A stretch of DNA of 64,000 nt from Rhodobacteraceae bacterium EL53 (GTDB taxonomy: Bacteria > Pseudomonadota > Alphaproteobacteria > Rhodobacterales > Rhodobacteraceae), in the NCBI GenBank assembly GCA_900313015.1, contig OMPR01000010.1, forward strand, positions 451,553-515,552. Reading direction: 5' to 3'. Under the pieces are notes generated by a model that made no database searches, was not told the DNA's origin, and saw nothing but the letters and a program-made list of their open reading frames with translations. Position numbers and translations under genes: made by a program. Numbering within the stretch: the stretch's first letter is position 1; each line of letters begins with the position of its first letter. This document shows positions 17,413-26,331 of this stretch, piece by piece.

Positions 17413-17474
17413 TCCTGTGCCCCGCTCGGGCTAGAAAGGTGAAAATAAAACAAAACAAGAACGAGCAGGGCGAC

Positions 17475-18713
17475 ATGATAGAAATTGCAGGCCAGACCTA
17501 TGTCTTGAATGATCCTATGGTGATTGCTGCCCTTGCTGGTGCAGGGGGGCTTCTGCTGATCTTTCTGATGGTGCTTTTGGCGCTGCGCGCGTCCAACCGG
17601 TCTGTGCGCATGGTCGAGCCGCTGGCGCACAATCTGGCTGTTCTGGGGCAGAATGTGCAGCAATTGGCACAGGGACAGGATCACCTGCGGGGGGGCTTGC
17701 AGCATGTCTCGGACGCGCAGGCCAATGCACAGGTGCAGGTGATTCAGACCATGGAGGCCCGGCTGGCGGATGTGCAGCAGCAGATGAACGACCGACTGGC
17801 GGATAACGCGCTACGCTCGCACCGTTCTTTGGCCGAGATGCAGGAACGGATGCGTGAAACCCTGCATGGCAATGCCAAACGCACCGTGACGTCGCTCACG
17901 CAGTTGCAGGAACGGCTGGCCACAATCGACAAGGCGCAGGACAATATCACCAAGTTGTCGGGGGATGTTCTGTCGCTGCAGGATATCCTGTCCAACAAAC
18001 AAACACGGGGCGCTTTTGGCGAAATCCAGCTGCATGACATCGTGTCCAAAGCCCTGCCAACGGACAGCTATTCGCTGCAGCACACGCTGAGCAATGGCAA
18101 ACGGGCTGATTGCCTGATTCACCTGCCCAACCCGCCGGGCCCCATCGTGATTGACAGCAAATTCCCGCTAGAACCCTACGAGGCCCTGCGCCGCGCCAAA
18201 ACCCAGGCCGAAATGACCGAGGCCGCGCGGCTGCTAAAGGCTGCGGTCCGGGTGCACATCCGGGCGATTTCTGAAAAATACATCATCGACGGAGAAACCG
18301 CCGACGGCGCGCTGCTGTTCCTCCCGTCCGAGGCAGTGTATGCCGAACTGCACGCCAACTTTACCGATGTTGTCCGCGAAGGGTTCGCAGCAAAGGTCTG
18401 GATCGTGTCCCCGACCACCTGCATGGCAACCCTGAACACTATGCGCGCCATCCTGAAAGACGCCCGGATGCGCGAACAGGCTGGGGCAATCCGCAAAGAG
18501 CTGGGCTTGTTGCACAAAGACGTGGATCGCCTTGGGGACCGCGTAGGTAATCTGGACCGCCATTTCAATCGGGCGGCCAAAGACATCGCAGATATCAAAA
18601 TCAGCGCTGAAAAAGCGGGAACACGCGCCCAACGGTTGGACAACTTTGATTTCGAAGAGCTGGCACCCGACGCCCCCTCAAACGTGGTTCCCCTCAGTCA
18701 GCCCGAAACCTAA
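17475..18713 (+). CDS. rmuC: DNA recombination protein RmuC
   Basis: The product has 412 residues. The ATG at 17475 is chosen because it begins a short N-terminus before a membrane anchor (residues about 15-35) and a GCAGGG lies upstream. A long coiled coil follows (about 45-160), then the RmuC domain with LSNKQTRGAFGEIQL, IVIDSKFPLEPYEAL and FLPSEAVYAEL. RmuC limits inversions at short repeats and has a PD-(D/E)XK nuclease-like core. Its last codon overlaps the stop of the convergent minus-strand gene by 4 bases. Confidence 0.93.
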   Translation: MIEIAGQTYVLNDPMVIAALAGAGGLLLIFLMVLLALRASNRSVRMVEPLAHNLAVLGQNVQQLAQGQDHLRGGLQHVSDAQANAQVQVIQTMEARLADVQQQMNDRLADNALRSHRSLAEMQERMRETLHGNAKRTVTSLTQLQERLATIDKAQDNITKLSGDVLSLQDILSNKQTRGAFGEIQLHDIVSKALPTDSYSLQHTLSNGKRADCLIHLPNPPGPIVIDSKFPLEPYEALRRAKTQAEMTEAARLLKAAVRVHIRAISEKYIIDGETADGALLFLPSEAVYAELHANFTDVVREGFAAKVWIVSPTTCMATLNTMRAILKDARMREQAGAIRKELGLLHKDVDRLGDRVGNLDRHFNRAAKDIADIKISAEKAGTRAQRLDNFDFEELAPDAPSNVVPLSQPET

Positions 18714-19477
18714 CCTCCAAACGCAGACTGCGCCGCCTCTGTGAGTGACGCGCTTGCGCTGAGAAAGGGCGCGGGCCCATAGCTGATCCGGGCCACCCCA
18801 AGCGACGCAAGCGTTGGCGTATCTGGCGCTTTGCCGATCTGCATGATGTTCACCGGCAAAGGCGAGGCGTCGCACATTTCAGCGATCAGATCGGGAGTGA
18901 TCAAGCCGGGAAAAAATATCCCGTCCGCCCCTGTCGCGGCATAGGCCGTCAGCCGGGCTTTGGCATCATCCATCAGGGCAGGATGATCGTCCGGTTTAGA
19001 TCCCTGAAAAAACACATCCGTGCGGGCGTTTATGAACAAAGGCACGCCGGTTGCTTCGGCGGCGCGGCGCATGGCAGAGATCCGCGCGGTTTGAGAAGAC
19101 ACCGATTGCAAGCCAGAGCCGCCGGGCAACCCATCCTCGAAGTTCACACCGACCGCCCCGGCGGCAATGACCCGTTCGGTGTTTGTGGCCAATGTCGAAG
19201 TATCGCTGGCGTACCCGGCTTCGAAATCATGGGTGACGGGTAATGTGTTTGACGCCGTTATGCGCCCGAGCAATGACAGGGCGAATTCCAGCGGAATGTT
19301 TTCCCCGTCCTCATACCCCTGCGCCCGAGCCATCGACCAGCTGCTTGTTGCAAGGGCGGTTGCGCCCGCTTTGGCCACAGCTTTGGCGCTGCTGGCGTCC
19401 CAGGCATTGTACAGCACCAGCGGGCGACCCGGCACGTGAAGGGAGGAAAAATCTTGCGCTTGGGTGTTCTGGCTCAT
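18710..19477 (-). CDS. Isocitrate lyase/PEP mutase superfamily protein
   Basis: The product has 255 residues. It has the ICL/PEPM barrel: VLYNAWDASSAKAVAKAGA, DFEAGYA with metal-binding acidic residues, VGVNFEDGL and INARTDVFF. The isocitrate lyase signature KKCGH is missing, so it belongs to the branch of carbon-carbon or phosphorus-carbon lyases of unassigned substrate (methylisocitrate, dimethylmalate or oxaloacetate type). The start overlaps the ada stop by 4 bases, which puts it in the same transcript as a DNA-alkylation response gene; the reason is not obvious. Confidence 0.85.
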   Translation of the reverse strand: MSQNTQAQDFSSLHVPGRPLVLYNAWDASSAKAVAKAGATALATSSWSMARAQGYEDGENIPLEFALSLLGRITASNTLPVTHDFEAGYASDTSTLATNTERVIAAGAVGVNFEDGLPGGSGLQSVSSQTARISAMRRAAEATGVPLFINARTDVFFQGSKPDDHPALMDDAKARLTAYAATGADGIFFPGLITPDLIAEMCDASPLPVNIMQIGKAPDTPTLASLGVARISYGPAPFLSASASLTEAAQSAFGG

Positions 19478-20544
19478 GCCGGTTCGCTTTCATTGGGGGC
19501 GTATTGCCGTTCCAGGTCGATCAATTTCTGTTTGCGCCACAGCCCACCCCCGTATCCGGTCAGGGACCCATCCGCCCCCATGACCCGATGGCAGGGGATG
19601 ACGATGGCAATCTGGTTGGCCCCATTGGCCCGCGCAACAGCGCGCGTGGATTCAGGGCGGCCCATGGCGCGGGCGATCTGCGAATAGCTGTGCGTCGATC
19701 CCGCTGGCAATGTTTGTAGCATATCCCAGACCGCACAGGTGAACGGCGTGCCATGCAGCGCGAGGGGCACGTCAAATTCCGCCGACTCCCCCGTGAAATA
19801 GCGATGCAACTGCGCCTCGATCTGATCGGTGGGGGCAAAACGACCAAACCCCATCGCGCCCTTGCAGGCCTTGAAGACACGCTTTAGCTCGGTCGGGAGC
19901 GCCTTGCGATCGGTAAACTCAAGCAGGTGCAGGTGTGATGTGTCACTCACGGCGATCATCGGGCCCAACGGGGTGTCAAACCAATCCGCCCGCAACAAAG
20001 CCTGTGTTTTGAAAGCGCCCGGCGGCAACCCGATATGTTTTGCTACTGCAGACCGAAACGCAGCCGGCGAAGCAAATCCCGCATCAAGCTGTGCGTCAAT
20101 CACCCGCCCACCGTTTGCCAAGGTCGTCAACCCGGCGTGCAAGCGGGCTTGCCGCGCCATGTCCAGAAATGTGGTGCCAAAGGTGCGCTTGAACGCCCGC
20201 CGTATGGTCGACGGGTCATGCCCCCGCGCCACCAGATCTCCCTCGCGCCAGCGCCGCATTGGATCCGCCTCAAGCGCAGACAGCAGCGATTTGACTGCCG
20301 GATCTGCCTCGGCCGCCGAATGCATCGGATGGCAGCGTTTGCAGGCCCGAAACCCGGCGTCCAAACAGGCCGAAATCGTCGGCATGAACTGGCAGTTCTC
20401 TGGTTTGGGATCGCGTGCCGGACAATTCAGCCGACAGAAAATTCCGGTCGTCGTTACGCAGACATAGGCGCGCCCATCCCAGCTGGGATCACGGGCGACA
20501 AGCGCAGAATACAAAGTTTGGTCATCAGGTAGGTCGTGTTTCAT
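19474..20544 (-). CDS. ada: Bifunctional Ada regulator/O6-methylguanine-DNA methyltransferase
   Basis: The product has 356 residues, the full Ada length. The N-terminal zinc domain has cysteines C37, C41, C68 and C71 (GIFCRLNC and ACKRC), where C37 would accept methyl from DNA phosphotriesters. A central AraC-type helix-turn-helix follows (about 85-180), then the methyltransferase domain with RAVARANGANQIAIVIPCHR and acceptor C318. In E. coli methylated Ada activates the adaptive response, and the same logic probably applies to this gene and the overlapping PEP-mutase-family gene. Confidence 0.95.
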   Translation of the reverse strand: MKHDLPDDQTLYSALVARDPSWDGRAYVCVTTTGIFCRLNCPARDPKPENCQFMPTISACLDAGFRACKRCHPMHSAAEADPAVKSLLSALEADPMRRWREGDLVARGHDPSTIRRAFKRTFGTTFLDMARQARLHAGLTTLANGGRVIDAQLDAGFASPAAFRSAVAKHIGLPPGAFKTQALLRADWFDTPLGPMIAVSDTSHLHLLEFTDRKALPTELKRVFKACKGAMGFGRFAPTDQIEAQLHRYFTGESAEFDVPLALHGTPFTCAVWDMLQTLPAGSTHSYSQIARAMGRPESTRAVARANGANQIAIVIPCHRVMGADGSLTGYGGGLWRKQKLIDLERQYAPNESEPA

Positions 20545-20713
20545 GGCTCCACGATAACAGCAAATCCAAAACAGATGGCGCCGGTTTTCGGGCGTTAATG
20601 TTATTTTTCACAAATGATCTTGGGGCGGTGCACTTGCGGTAGGTCAAAGACGCGCAAGGGGAGGTTCCTGTCTGATGCCGAACAAAGGATGCGAACAGAA
20701 AGGAAATACGAAA

Positions 20714-21031
20714 ATGTTGGAAATTTCTGCACAACAAGTGGCGCAGGTCGCGGTCATGGCGCGCGAATTGGAACGGGCCGAGGGCGAACTACGTGCGTTC
20801 ATTGATCGCATCAGCGTCGATGGGCAGGCCGAACTGGTCGCCATCATGTGGATCGGGCGTGATAGCTTTGATGCACAGGATTGGGCCGAAGCCGTTGCCA
20901 CCGCACGGGCCGAAGCCTCGACACCCTGCGCCGACTATCTGATCGGGACACCGCATCTTTCGGACCATCTGGAAAACGGGTTGGACGCGCTTGGCATCTC
21001 TGCCGAGGATGTCGAAAACGATCTGATGTAA
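20714..21031 (+). CDS. DUF3775 domain-containing protein
   Basis: The product has 105 residues, from an ATG with AGGAAA about 9 bases upstream; the frame opens 13 codons earlier without a better site. It is a small acidic, all-helical-looking protein with no signal or membrane segment. The WIGRDSFDAQDW and TPHLSDHLENGLDALG blocks match the DUF3775 family, whose function is not known to me. It is divergent from ada and convergent with the saccharopine dehydrogenase gene. Confidence 0.72.
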   Translation: MLEISAQQVAQVAVMARELERAEGELRAFIDRISVDGQAELVAIMWIGRDSFDAQDWAEAVATARAEASTPCADYLIGTPHLSDHLENGLDALGISAEDVENDLM

Positions 21032-21045
21032 TGCCAGGTTTGGGA

Positions 21046-21078
21046 TGCCCTCTCCGAATGAACTTTTCGGAAAGGGCA
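21046..21078. terminator. Hairpin between convergent genes
   Basis: Two 13-base arms, TGCCCTCTCCGAA and TTCGGAAAGGGCA, pair with one mismatch around a 7-base loop, midway between the DUF3775 gene and the minus-strand saccharopine dehydrogenase gene. A second palindrome (AACGCCTAG / CTAGGCGTT) spans the latter's stop codon. No T-run is visible, so termination is probable but not certain. Confidence 0.5.
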
Positions 21079-21097
21079 GCCTTAACAAACGCCTAGC

Positions 21098-22240
21098 CTA
21101 GGCGTTGTGATCCACAACCTGCAGGTGCTGGGCCAAGGTGTCGATTTCAGACATCCAAGCATCGACCAGTTTCGGATCGTTCGGCGCGGCATGCACACCA
21201 GCAGAAATCTTGCCGCCCATCACAGCCTCAATGGCCAGTGACACTGGGATCGATACCAAACGAGCCATCGCGGTGCCGTTTTCATCGCCCCATGCATCCA
21301 TCACATAGGTTTTGTGCCACGCCACAGCATCGCCTTTTTCGGCCTTGAGGCTGACGCACATCACAACCCGGTCTGGTTCGCCCTCGTCATAAGCATTTTC
21401 AGCCCAGAATTGATCGGACATCTCAACCAGACGCGCATCCCCTTCGGGCCCTGACAGGCTTTCGACCTCTTTGAACACACCGTCCCATGCTTCGGTCCAG
21501 CCATTCAAACGCAGGGTGCCGCGCACAAATTCTTTGACCGGCCATTTTTCATCGAAATGATACTGCGCCATGAATGGCAGCGAATCTCGGTTCGGATAGA
21601 CTTCAAAGTTCTCGGGGATGGGCAGCGGTGCCTCATAGCTCGAAATGGCATCCCATGGCCGCGCCACATCAAACGGTTCGTAGTTGCGGATCGATTTGGA
21701 CGGTGAGCGCAACGCCTTGAGCACACCCAAAGGCGACCAGCTGAATTTGTACCGGAACGGGTTCTCGTGTTTCGGAATACCGCCACAATAGGAAATAAAG
21801 CTCAGGTGGTTTTCGCCGTCAAAGGCATCGGATGCGCGATATTGCTCGACCAAGGAATGAGCCATCAGGTGGTCGATGCCGGGATCCAACCCCACCTCGT
21901 TCACCAGCGTAACACCAGCCGCACGGGCTTTGTCATCCAAGGCACGCATTTCCGGCGCGATGTAGGACGAGCTGACAAAGTTCGCGCCTTTGGCGATGGC
22001 CAATTCAGCCACCGGCACATGCCAATCGCCGGGCAACATCGACACCACGACATCGTCTTTGGCCAAAACCGCGCCCAAGGCGTCGATATCAAAAGCCCGA
22101 ATGTCCTGTGTTAGATCACCAACCGCCTCTTGCGCCTTTTCAACCGTTCTGTTCCAGACGGTCACGGGATGTCCCGCCTCAATCAGACGACGCAAACCGG
22201 GGATGGCCGACAGGCCAGTGCCACACCAGTGGATTGTCAT
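21098..22240 (-). CDS. Saccharopine dehydrogenase, glutamate-forming (LYS9-like)
   Basis: The product has 380 residues. It starts with a Rossmann segment (WCGTGLSAIPGLRRLIEAGHPVTVWNR) and shows the saccharopine reductase features NEVGLDPGIDHLMA and SFISYCGGIP. In lysine catabolism this enzyme splits saccharopine to glutamate and aminoadipate semialdehyde. Its neighbour 23 kb into the window (22504-23559) resembles the lysine-side enzyme, so together they would perform what the bifunctional LKR/SDH does in plants and animals. The direction (catabolic or biosynthetic) is inferred; bacteria of this group make lysine from diaminopimelate. Confidence 0.87.
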   Translation of the reverse strand: MTIHWCGTGLSAIPGLRRLIEAGHPVTVWNRTVEKAQEAVGDLTQDIRAFDIDALGAVLAKDDVVVSMLPGDWHVPVAELAIAKGANFVSSSYIAPEMRALDDKARAAGVTLVNEVGLDPGIDHLMAHSLVEQYRASDAFDGENHLSFISYCGGIPKHENPFRYKFSWSPLGVLKALRSPSKSIRNYEPFDVARPWDAISSYEAPLPIPENFEVYPNRDSLPFMAQYHFDEKWPVKEFVRGTLRLNGWTEAWDGVFKEVESLSGPEGDARLVEMSDQFWAENAYDEGEPDRVVMCVSLKAEKGDAVAWHKTYVMDAWGDENGTAMARLVSIPVSLAIEAVMGGKISAGVHAAPNDPKLVDAWMSEIDTLAQHLQVVDHNA

Positions 22241-22253
22241 TGTGTTCTCTCCC

Positions 22254-22502
22254 TTATCCGAATTTCAATTTGGCGCTGACAATGCTCAAAACGGCCAACA
22301 CACCGCAAACGTTTGCCAAGATCAGCGGCAGATCACCCACCATCAGCCCATAGACGAGCCATAGCGAAACCGTCATTAAAAACATCAGGTTCGACGGCAG
22401 CGACAGGCCCGAGGTATCCCGCGTCGCCCAGGCTTTCCACGCTTGTGGTACCCAGCAGACCGTTCCAAGGATCGCTGCCAGAAAGCCAACGTATTGTTCC
22501 AT
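22254..22502 (-). CDS. SemiSWEET/PQ-loop family small membrane transporter
   Basis: The product has 82 residues with three predicted transmembrane helices. The first helix ends in the PQ motif (VGFLAAILGTVCWVPQ), followed by TSGLSLPSNLMF, as in SemiSWEET proteins that work as dimers. I start at 22502, one base after the upstream saccharopine dehydrogenase stop (TGAGATG), rather than at the longer frame from 22562. Being sandwiched between two saccharopine dehydrogenase genes, it may move lysine or a related metabolite instead of sugar; this is inference. Confidence 0.85.
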   Translation of the reverse strand: MEQYVGFLAAILGTVCWVPQAWKAWATRDTSGLSLPSNLMFLMTVSLWLVYGLMVGDLPLILANVCGVLAVLSIVSAKLKFG

Positions 22503-22503
22503 C

Positions 22504-23559
22504 TCAGATGTCCTGCATGTGGTGTTTGAATGTTGCATCGGCCCGTCCCCAGACCCCTGCATCCAGATCGGACAGCGTCAAAAGCGAGGCGAGCAATTGC
22601 CCGGCATAATCGTGCGAGCTTTCGACCGGCAGCATCGAGGGCAGATTATCAATCGCCATGACATCCAGCACCGGCGCATCCGCAACCCGCAATGCAGGCG
22701 CATCCCATGTGGTGGCGCGGTCATAGACCGGAACCGGATTGTAATCGCTGTCCGGGTCACAGGCGACATCGCCAATGGCCGTCAGCTTACGGTCTGCGTC
22801 CAGCGCTGATTGCGGCACAAAGATCGGTGTACCGGGGCGCGCAAAAATGCAGTTCAGGAACAGATCGTGGTTCAGAATTTCGGGGAACGGACCACCGCTG
22901 GCAGTCTCGTCCATGTCCCATTTGGTGACTGTGACGCCCATGGCTTCGCACAGGTCCGCAGCGCCGGTTCCAACGCGCCCCAGCGCCCCGATGACAATCG
23001 CGGTTGGCCGATCCGCCCCGCTTGCATCCAGTTCAGCGCCCAGCTCGCTCAGCAGCGTATCCTTACCGGGATACACGCCGACCGGGCCACAGATGTCGCC
23101 GCGTTGCTGCGCAGCCCAAGCCTTTAGCGTCACAGCGGCACCAGCATAGCCTGCCCAATAGCCAAAGGCCGCAACCCGGCGCCCGGCTTCGTCGACCAGA
23201 TATTCCAGATCATACAACGTGCCACCGCCTGCCTTGAAACGCTCCAGCAAAGCTTTGCCGGAATGCTGCCCCTTAAAGGCATGTCCAAACATGATGTGTT
23301 TGTGGGGCAGGGGCGTGCCATCTTCGGGCAGTTCTTTCAGACCAAAGATGATCGCATCCGACGGTGCATCAGGCCAGCTATTTTCAGCCGCGATCTCACA
23401 GCCCGCATCGCGATAGCCCTGCATCGGGATGGCGCGCACACTGCTTTCTTCGACGGTCACACGAATGCCAGCGTCCAGCAACGCCTTGGCCCCTTCGGGG
23501 GTCAATCCCACACGGTCTTCGTTGAGGCGTTGTTCGGCCCGTACCCAGAGATGTGTCAT
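22504..23559 (-). CDS. Saccharopine dehydrogenase, lysine-forming type (LYS1-like)
   Basis: The product has 351 residues. It has the alanine dehydrogenase/PNT-like N-terminal domain (RAEQRLNEDRVGLTPEGA, with FGLKELP and HIMFGHAFKGQ) and a Rossmann domain (AIVIGALGRVGTGAADLCEAMG). This matches NAD-dependent saccharopine dehydrogenase, which interconverts lysine plus 2-oxoglutarate and saccharopine. The 14-base gap from the GST gene and 1-base gap to the SemiSWEET gene indicate one operon. Confidence 0.88.
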   Translation of the reverse strand: MTHLWVRAEQRLNEDRVGLTPEGAKALLDAGIRVTVEESSVRAIPMQGYRDAGCEIAAENSWPDAPSDAIIFGLKELPEDGTPLPHKHIMFGHAFKGQHSGKALLERFKAGGGTLYDLEYLVDEAGRRVAAFGYWAGYAGAAVTLKAWAAQQRGDICGPVGVYPGKDTLLSELGAELDASGADRPTAIVIGALGRVGTGAADLCEAMGVTVTKWDMDETASGGPFPEILNHDLFLNCIFARPGTPIFVPQSALDADRKLTAIGDVACDPDSDYNPVPVYDRATTWDAPALRVADAPVLDVMAIDNLPSMLPVESSHDYAGQLLASLLTLSDLDAGVWGRADATFKHHMQDI

Positions 23560-23573
23560 GTCTCGTCCTTTAT

Positions 23574-24188
23574 TCAGAGCATTTCAGCGGCTTTGGCCGC
23601 CTGAACCGAGGCGCGCGCCTCCATAGCGTCGCGAAAAGCAAGGATTTTGGGGAACTGGGATACGTCGACGCCATCCCCCTCTAGCCAGCTGCACACAACG
23701 TACAAATAGCAATCGGCCAAGCTGATCTGACCCCCCAAGACAAACGGCCCGCGCAGGCCACTTGTTTCGATATAGGTGCAAGATGCGGTCATGGTCGCAG
23801 GCACCTTGGCCTTCATATCCGACCAACTGCCCTTTTTGTCCGCCCAGCGGCTGCCGCGCATTTTGTGGGCGTGGTTCACATGCATGGTCGAGGCGAGGTA
23901 ATACATCACCTCCCGCATCCGCGCGGCCATAACCGGATCACTTGGAACCAACCCGGCCTCTGGCGCCACGGCCGCCACATAATCCAGCAACGCCCCGGTT
24001 TCCGTCAAAATGCCCCCGTCCACAATCAACGCTGGCACGCGGCCTTTGGGATTGATCTGGGCATAACCGGGTTTGGTCTGTTCACCGCTGGCAAAGTCCA
24101 ACCTGATCGCCTCGTACTCTAAGCCGGCTTCTTGCAAAGCAATGGCGACGGCGATCGAAATAGTTCCGGGTGCATAATATAGCTGCAT
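23574..24188 (-). CDS. Glutathione S-transferase family protein
   Basis: The product has 204 residues, normal for the family. The N-terminal thioredoxin-like domain begins MQLYYAPGTISIAVAIAL with a Ser-rich start typical of beta-class proteins, KGRVPAL is the cis-Pro loop, and the helical C-domain contains GPFVLGGQISLADCYLYV. It lies in the minus-strand run ahead of the lysine genes with short gaps. The substrate is unknown. Confidence 0.87.
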   Translation of the reverse strand: MQLYYAPGTISIAVAIALQEAGLEYEAIRLDFASGEQTKPGYAQINPKGRVPALIVDGGILTETGALLDYVAAVAPEAGLVPSDPVMAARMREVMYYLASTMHVNHAHKMRGSRWADKKGSWSDMKAKVPATMTASCTYIETSGLRGPFVLGGQISLADCYLYVVCSWLEGDGVDVSQFPKILAFRDAMEARASVQAAKAAEML

Positions 24189-24200
24189 CAGAGACTCCGT

Positions 24201-24851
24201 TCAGAGATGTGTTTGTGCATAGTGCCGCTCTGGGGAGTCCAGATGCGGAACGGCGTTGAACAGCACCGGGCTAAGATGCGTGCCAATCGGGTACAGACGA
24301 TGCATCGACGTGTTCATGATGGCAAGAGCCACGCGCGCCATAGATGGAATATCCAACCCCATCGCCTGACGCATCACCATCGAAATCAACCCACCCGATG
24401 TCACAACTATCGCCGGACCCGCCCCGGCTGAAATCTCGGTCAGCGCCTCGGTGACGCGCGTTTCAAAATTTTCAAAACTCTCAGGTGGGTTTTCAATCTC
24501 ACCCTTTTGCCAAGCGGTGAAAACACGCGGCAAATGTTCGATGAACCCCTCACGTTCGCTCGGGATTGCAAGCCCATGCTGTTGTTCCAGCAACGAGGCG
24601 AGGTTGAAATACTCGATCTCATTCAGGCGCGCGTCTTGTGTTGGTGCATCCAACTCCATGCCCGCTGCCGTTTCCAGATGACGCGTCAACGTGCCCGAGA
24701 AAACCCGCGGGTGATGGGCGTGGCTGTCACGCAGATGGGCACCCAACCATTGGGCTTGTTGATGACCCAATGGGCTCAACTTGTCGTAGCTTTCTTCGTC
24801 GCGGGCTTCGGTGTTGGCCTGACCATGACGGATAAGAGTGATATGAGACAT
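24201..24851 (-). CDS. Histidine phosphatase (phosphoglycerate mutase-like) family protein
   Basis: The product has 216 residues. The ATG at 24851 follows an AGGAG site and gives the phosphohistidine motif LIRHGQANTE at the very N-terminus; the longer frame has 22 unconvincing extra codons. The second catalytic region is in VTSGGLISMVM, where the usual His is not obvious (the family often has THGG), so activity may be altered. It may be co-transcribed with the GST 12 bases downstream. Confidence 0.82.
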   Translation of the reverse strand: MSHITLIRHGQANTEARDEESYDKLSPLGHQQAQWLGAHLRDSHAHHPRVFSGTLTRHLETAAGMELDAPTQDARLNEIEYFNLASLLEQQHGLAIPSEREGFIEHLPRVFTAWQKGEIENPPESFENFETRVTEALTEISAGAGPAIVVTSGGLISMVMRQAMGLDIPSMARVALAIMNTSMHRLYPIGTHLSPVLFNAVPHLDSPERHYAQTHL

Positions 24852-25033
24852 TGTAGGGCGCTCCTCGTTACGCCCAAGTCTTAGGGGACGGGTGAGCGAG
24901 GAACCAGAGCCAGACACAGGGTATTTGAGGGTATTTGTGAAAAACGTTGGGGCGGGATCTGTTGCCCCTTGCGAGAGTCCCGCACGGCGATACCTTGAAC
25001 CCTAAGACGTCCGAACCAAAAGGGAAGATCGCC

Positions 25034-26218
25034 ATGACGGTGAATGCACAACGGTTTCTCAAAGATCTGCATGATTTGCGGCAATTCGGCGCCTCGGGTG
25101 TTGGCAAAGGCGTGGTACGTCCAGCGTTTTCCCCCGCAGACATCGCCGCCCGTCAATGGTTGGCTGATCGCATGGCGGATGCAAGTCTGCGCCCGCATTT
25201 TGATCCGGTCGGCAACCTGTTTGGACTGGCCGAGGGGCCGTCGCTTTTGATGGGATCGCATTCCGACAGCCAACCCGAAGGCGGTTGGCTCGATGGCGCC
25301 CTAGGTGTGATTGCCGCGCTCGAAGTGGCTCGCAGCAGTGATGTGCCCATCTCTGTCGTCAGCTTTCAGGATGAAGAGGGGCGGTTCGGCGTTACAACCG
25401 GCTCTGAAATCTGGTCTGGCGGCTTGGCACTGGATGTGGCGGACGCGTTCACCGACCACAGTGGTGTGACATTGGCCCAAGCCCGTGCCGAGATTGCCCA
25501 TCTGACTGGCGACTTCGTCGATCCGGCGCAGTTCACCGGCTATGTCGAAATGCACATCGAACAGGGACCAACTCTAGATCGCGAGGGCGAACAGATCGGC
25601 GTGGTGACAGATATTGTCGGCATTCGCGACATGAAGATCACCTTTGACGGGCAGCAAAATCACGCCGGCACCACGCCCATGCACATGCGACAGGACGCGT
25701 TTCAGGCCCTGTCACGATTCAACACTCTGCTGAATGACCGCTTTCGCAACGTGGTTTCCCCGCGCACGGTCTGGACCATCGGCAATGTGAGCCTGCATCC
25801 CAATGCATCTTCGATCGTGCCTGGGCGGGTGACCTTTTCGATGCAATGGCGCGATGGTGAAACCGACCGTTTGGCCCGAATGGAAGAGATCATTTTTGTC
25901 ACCGCCCAAGAGGTGGCCGATGAAACGCAAACCGAGATGTCGCACGGCCCGCTCTTGGGCCTTGAACCCGTGGCCATGGACCGAAGGCTGCGGGATGCGC
26001 TGGAAACTGGGGCCGAAATCGTTGCACCGGGCAAATGGCGGCGGATGCCCTCGGGTGCCTTGCACGACGCCACCAATGTATCGCGTCTGATGCCGGTGGC
26101 GATGCTGTTCGTGCCCTCGATCAATGGGATCAGCCACGATTTTGCCGAGGATACCGCCGAGGTCGATTTGGTGGCTGGGCTCAGGGTTCTGTCACAAGCG
26201 GTGCAGGGTATGAGATAG
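25034..26218 (+). CDS. M20 family amidase (allantoate/N-carbamoyl amino acid hydrolase type)
   Basis: The product has 394 residues. The start at 25034 has an AGGGAAG site and removes 29 unsupported codons. Metal-site motifs of the hydantoinase/carbamoylase group are present: [19 protein letters not shown] (His and bridging Asp), FQDEEGRFG and [11 protein letters not shown], plus the lid-domain QNHAGTTPM. Members hydrolyse N-carbamoyl-amino acids, ureidoglycolate or allantoate with release of ammonia. It is divergent from the histidine phosphatase; no purine or hydantoin genes are adjacent, so the substrate is open. Confidence 0.87.
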   Translation: MTVNAQRFLKDLHDLRQFGASGVGKGVVRPAFSPADIAARQWLADRMADASLRPHFDPVGNLFGLAEGPSLLMGSHSDSQPEGGWLDGALGVIAALEVARSSDVPISVVSFQDEEGRFGVTTGSEIWSGGLALDVADAFTDHSGVTLAQARAEIAHLTGDFVDPAQFTGYVEMHIEQGPTLDREGEQIGVVTDIVGIRDMKITFDGQQNHAGTTPMHMRQDAFQALSRFNTLLNDRFRNVVSPRTVWTIGNVSLHPNASSIVPGRVTFSMQWRDGETDRLARMEEIIFVTAQEVADETQTEMSHGPLLGLEPVAMDRRLRDALETGAEIVAPGKWRRMPSGALHDATNVSRLMPVAMLFVPSINGISHDFAEDTAEVDLVAGLRVLSQAVQGMR

Positions 26219-26331
26219 TGCCTCAGCCTGCGCATTTTTTTGCCTTTGCCATGATGTTGCCTGCTTTGTCTGGCAGGTGTCGGGCTGTGTGAAAAATTTA
26301 CGGCAAATTTGTTAGAAGGGCGTGGCGCCTG

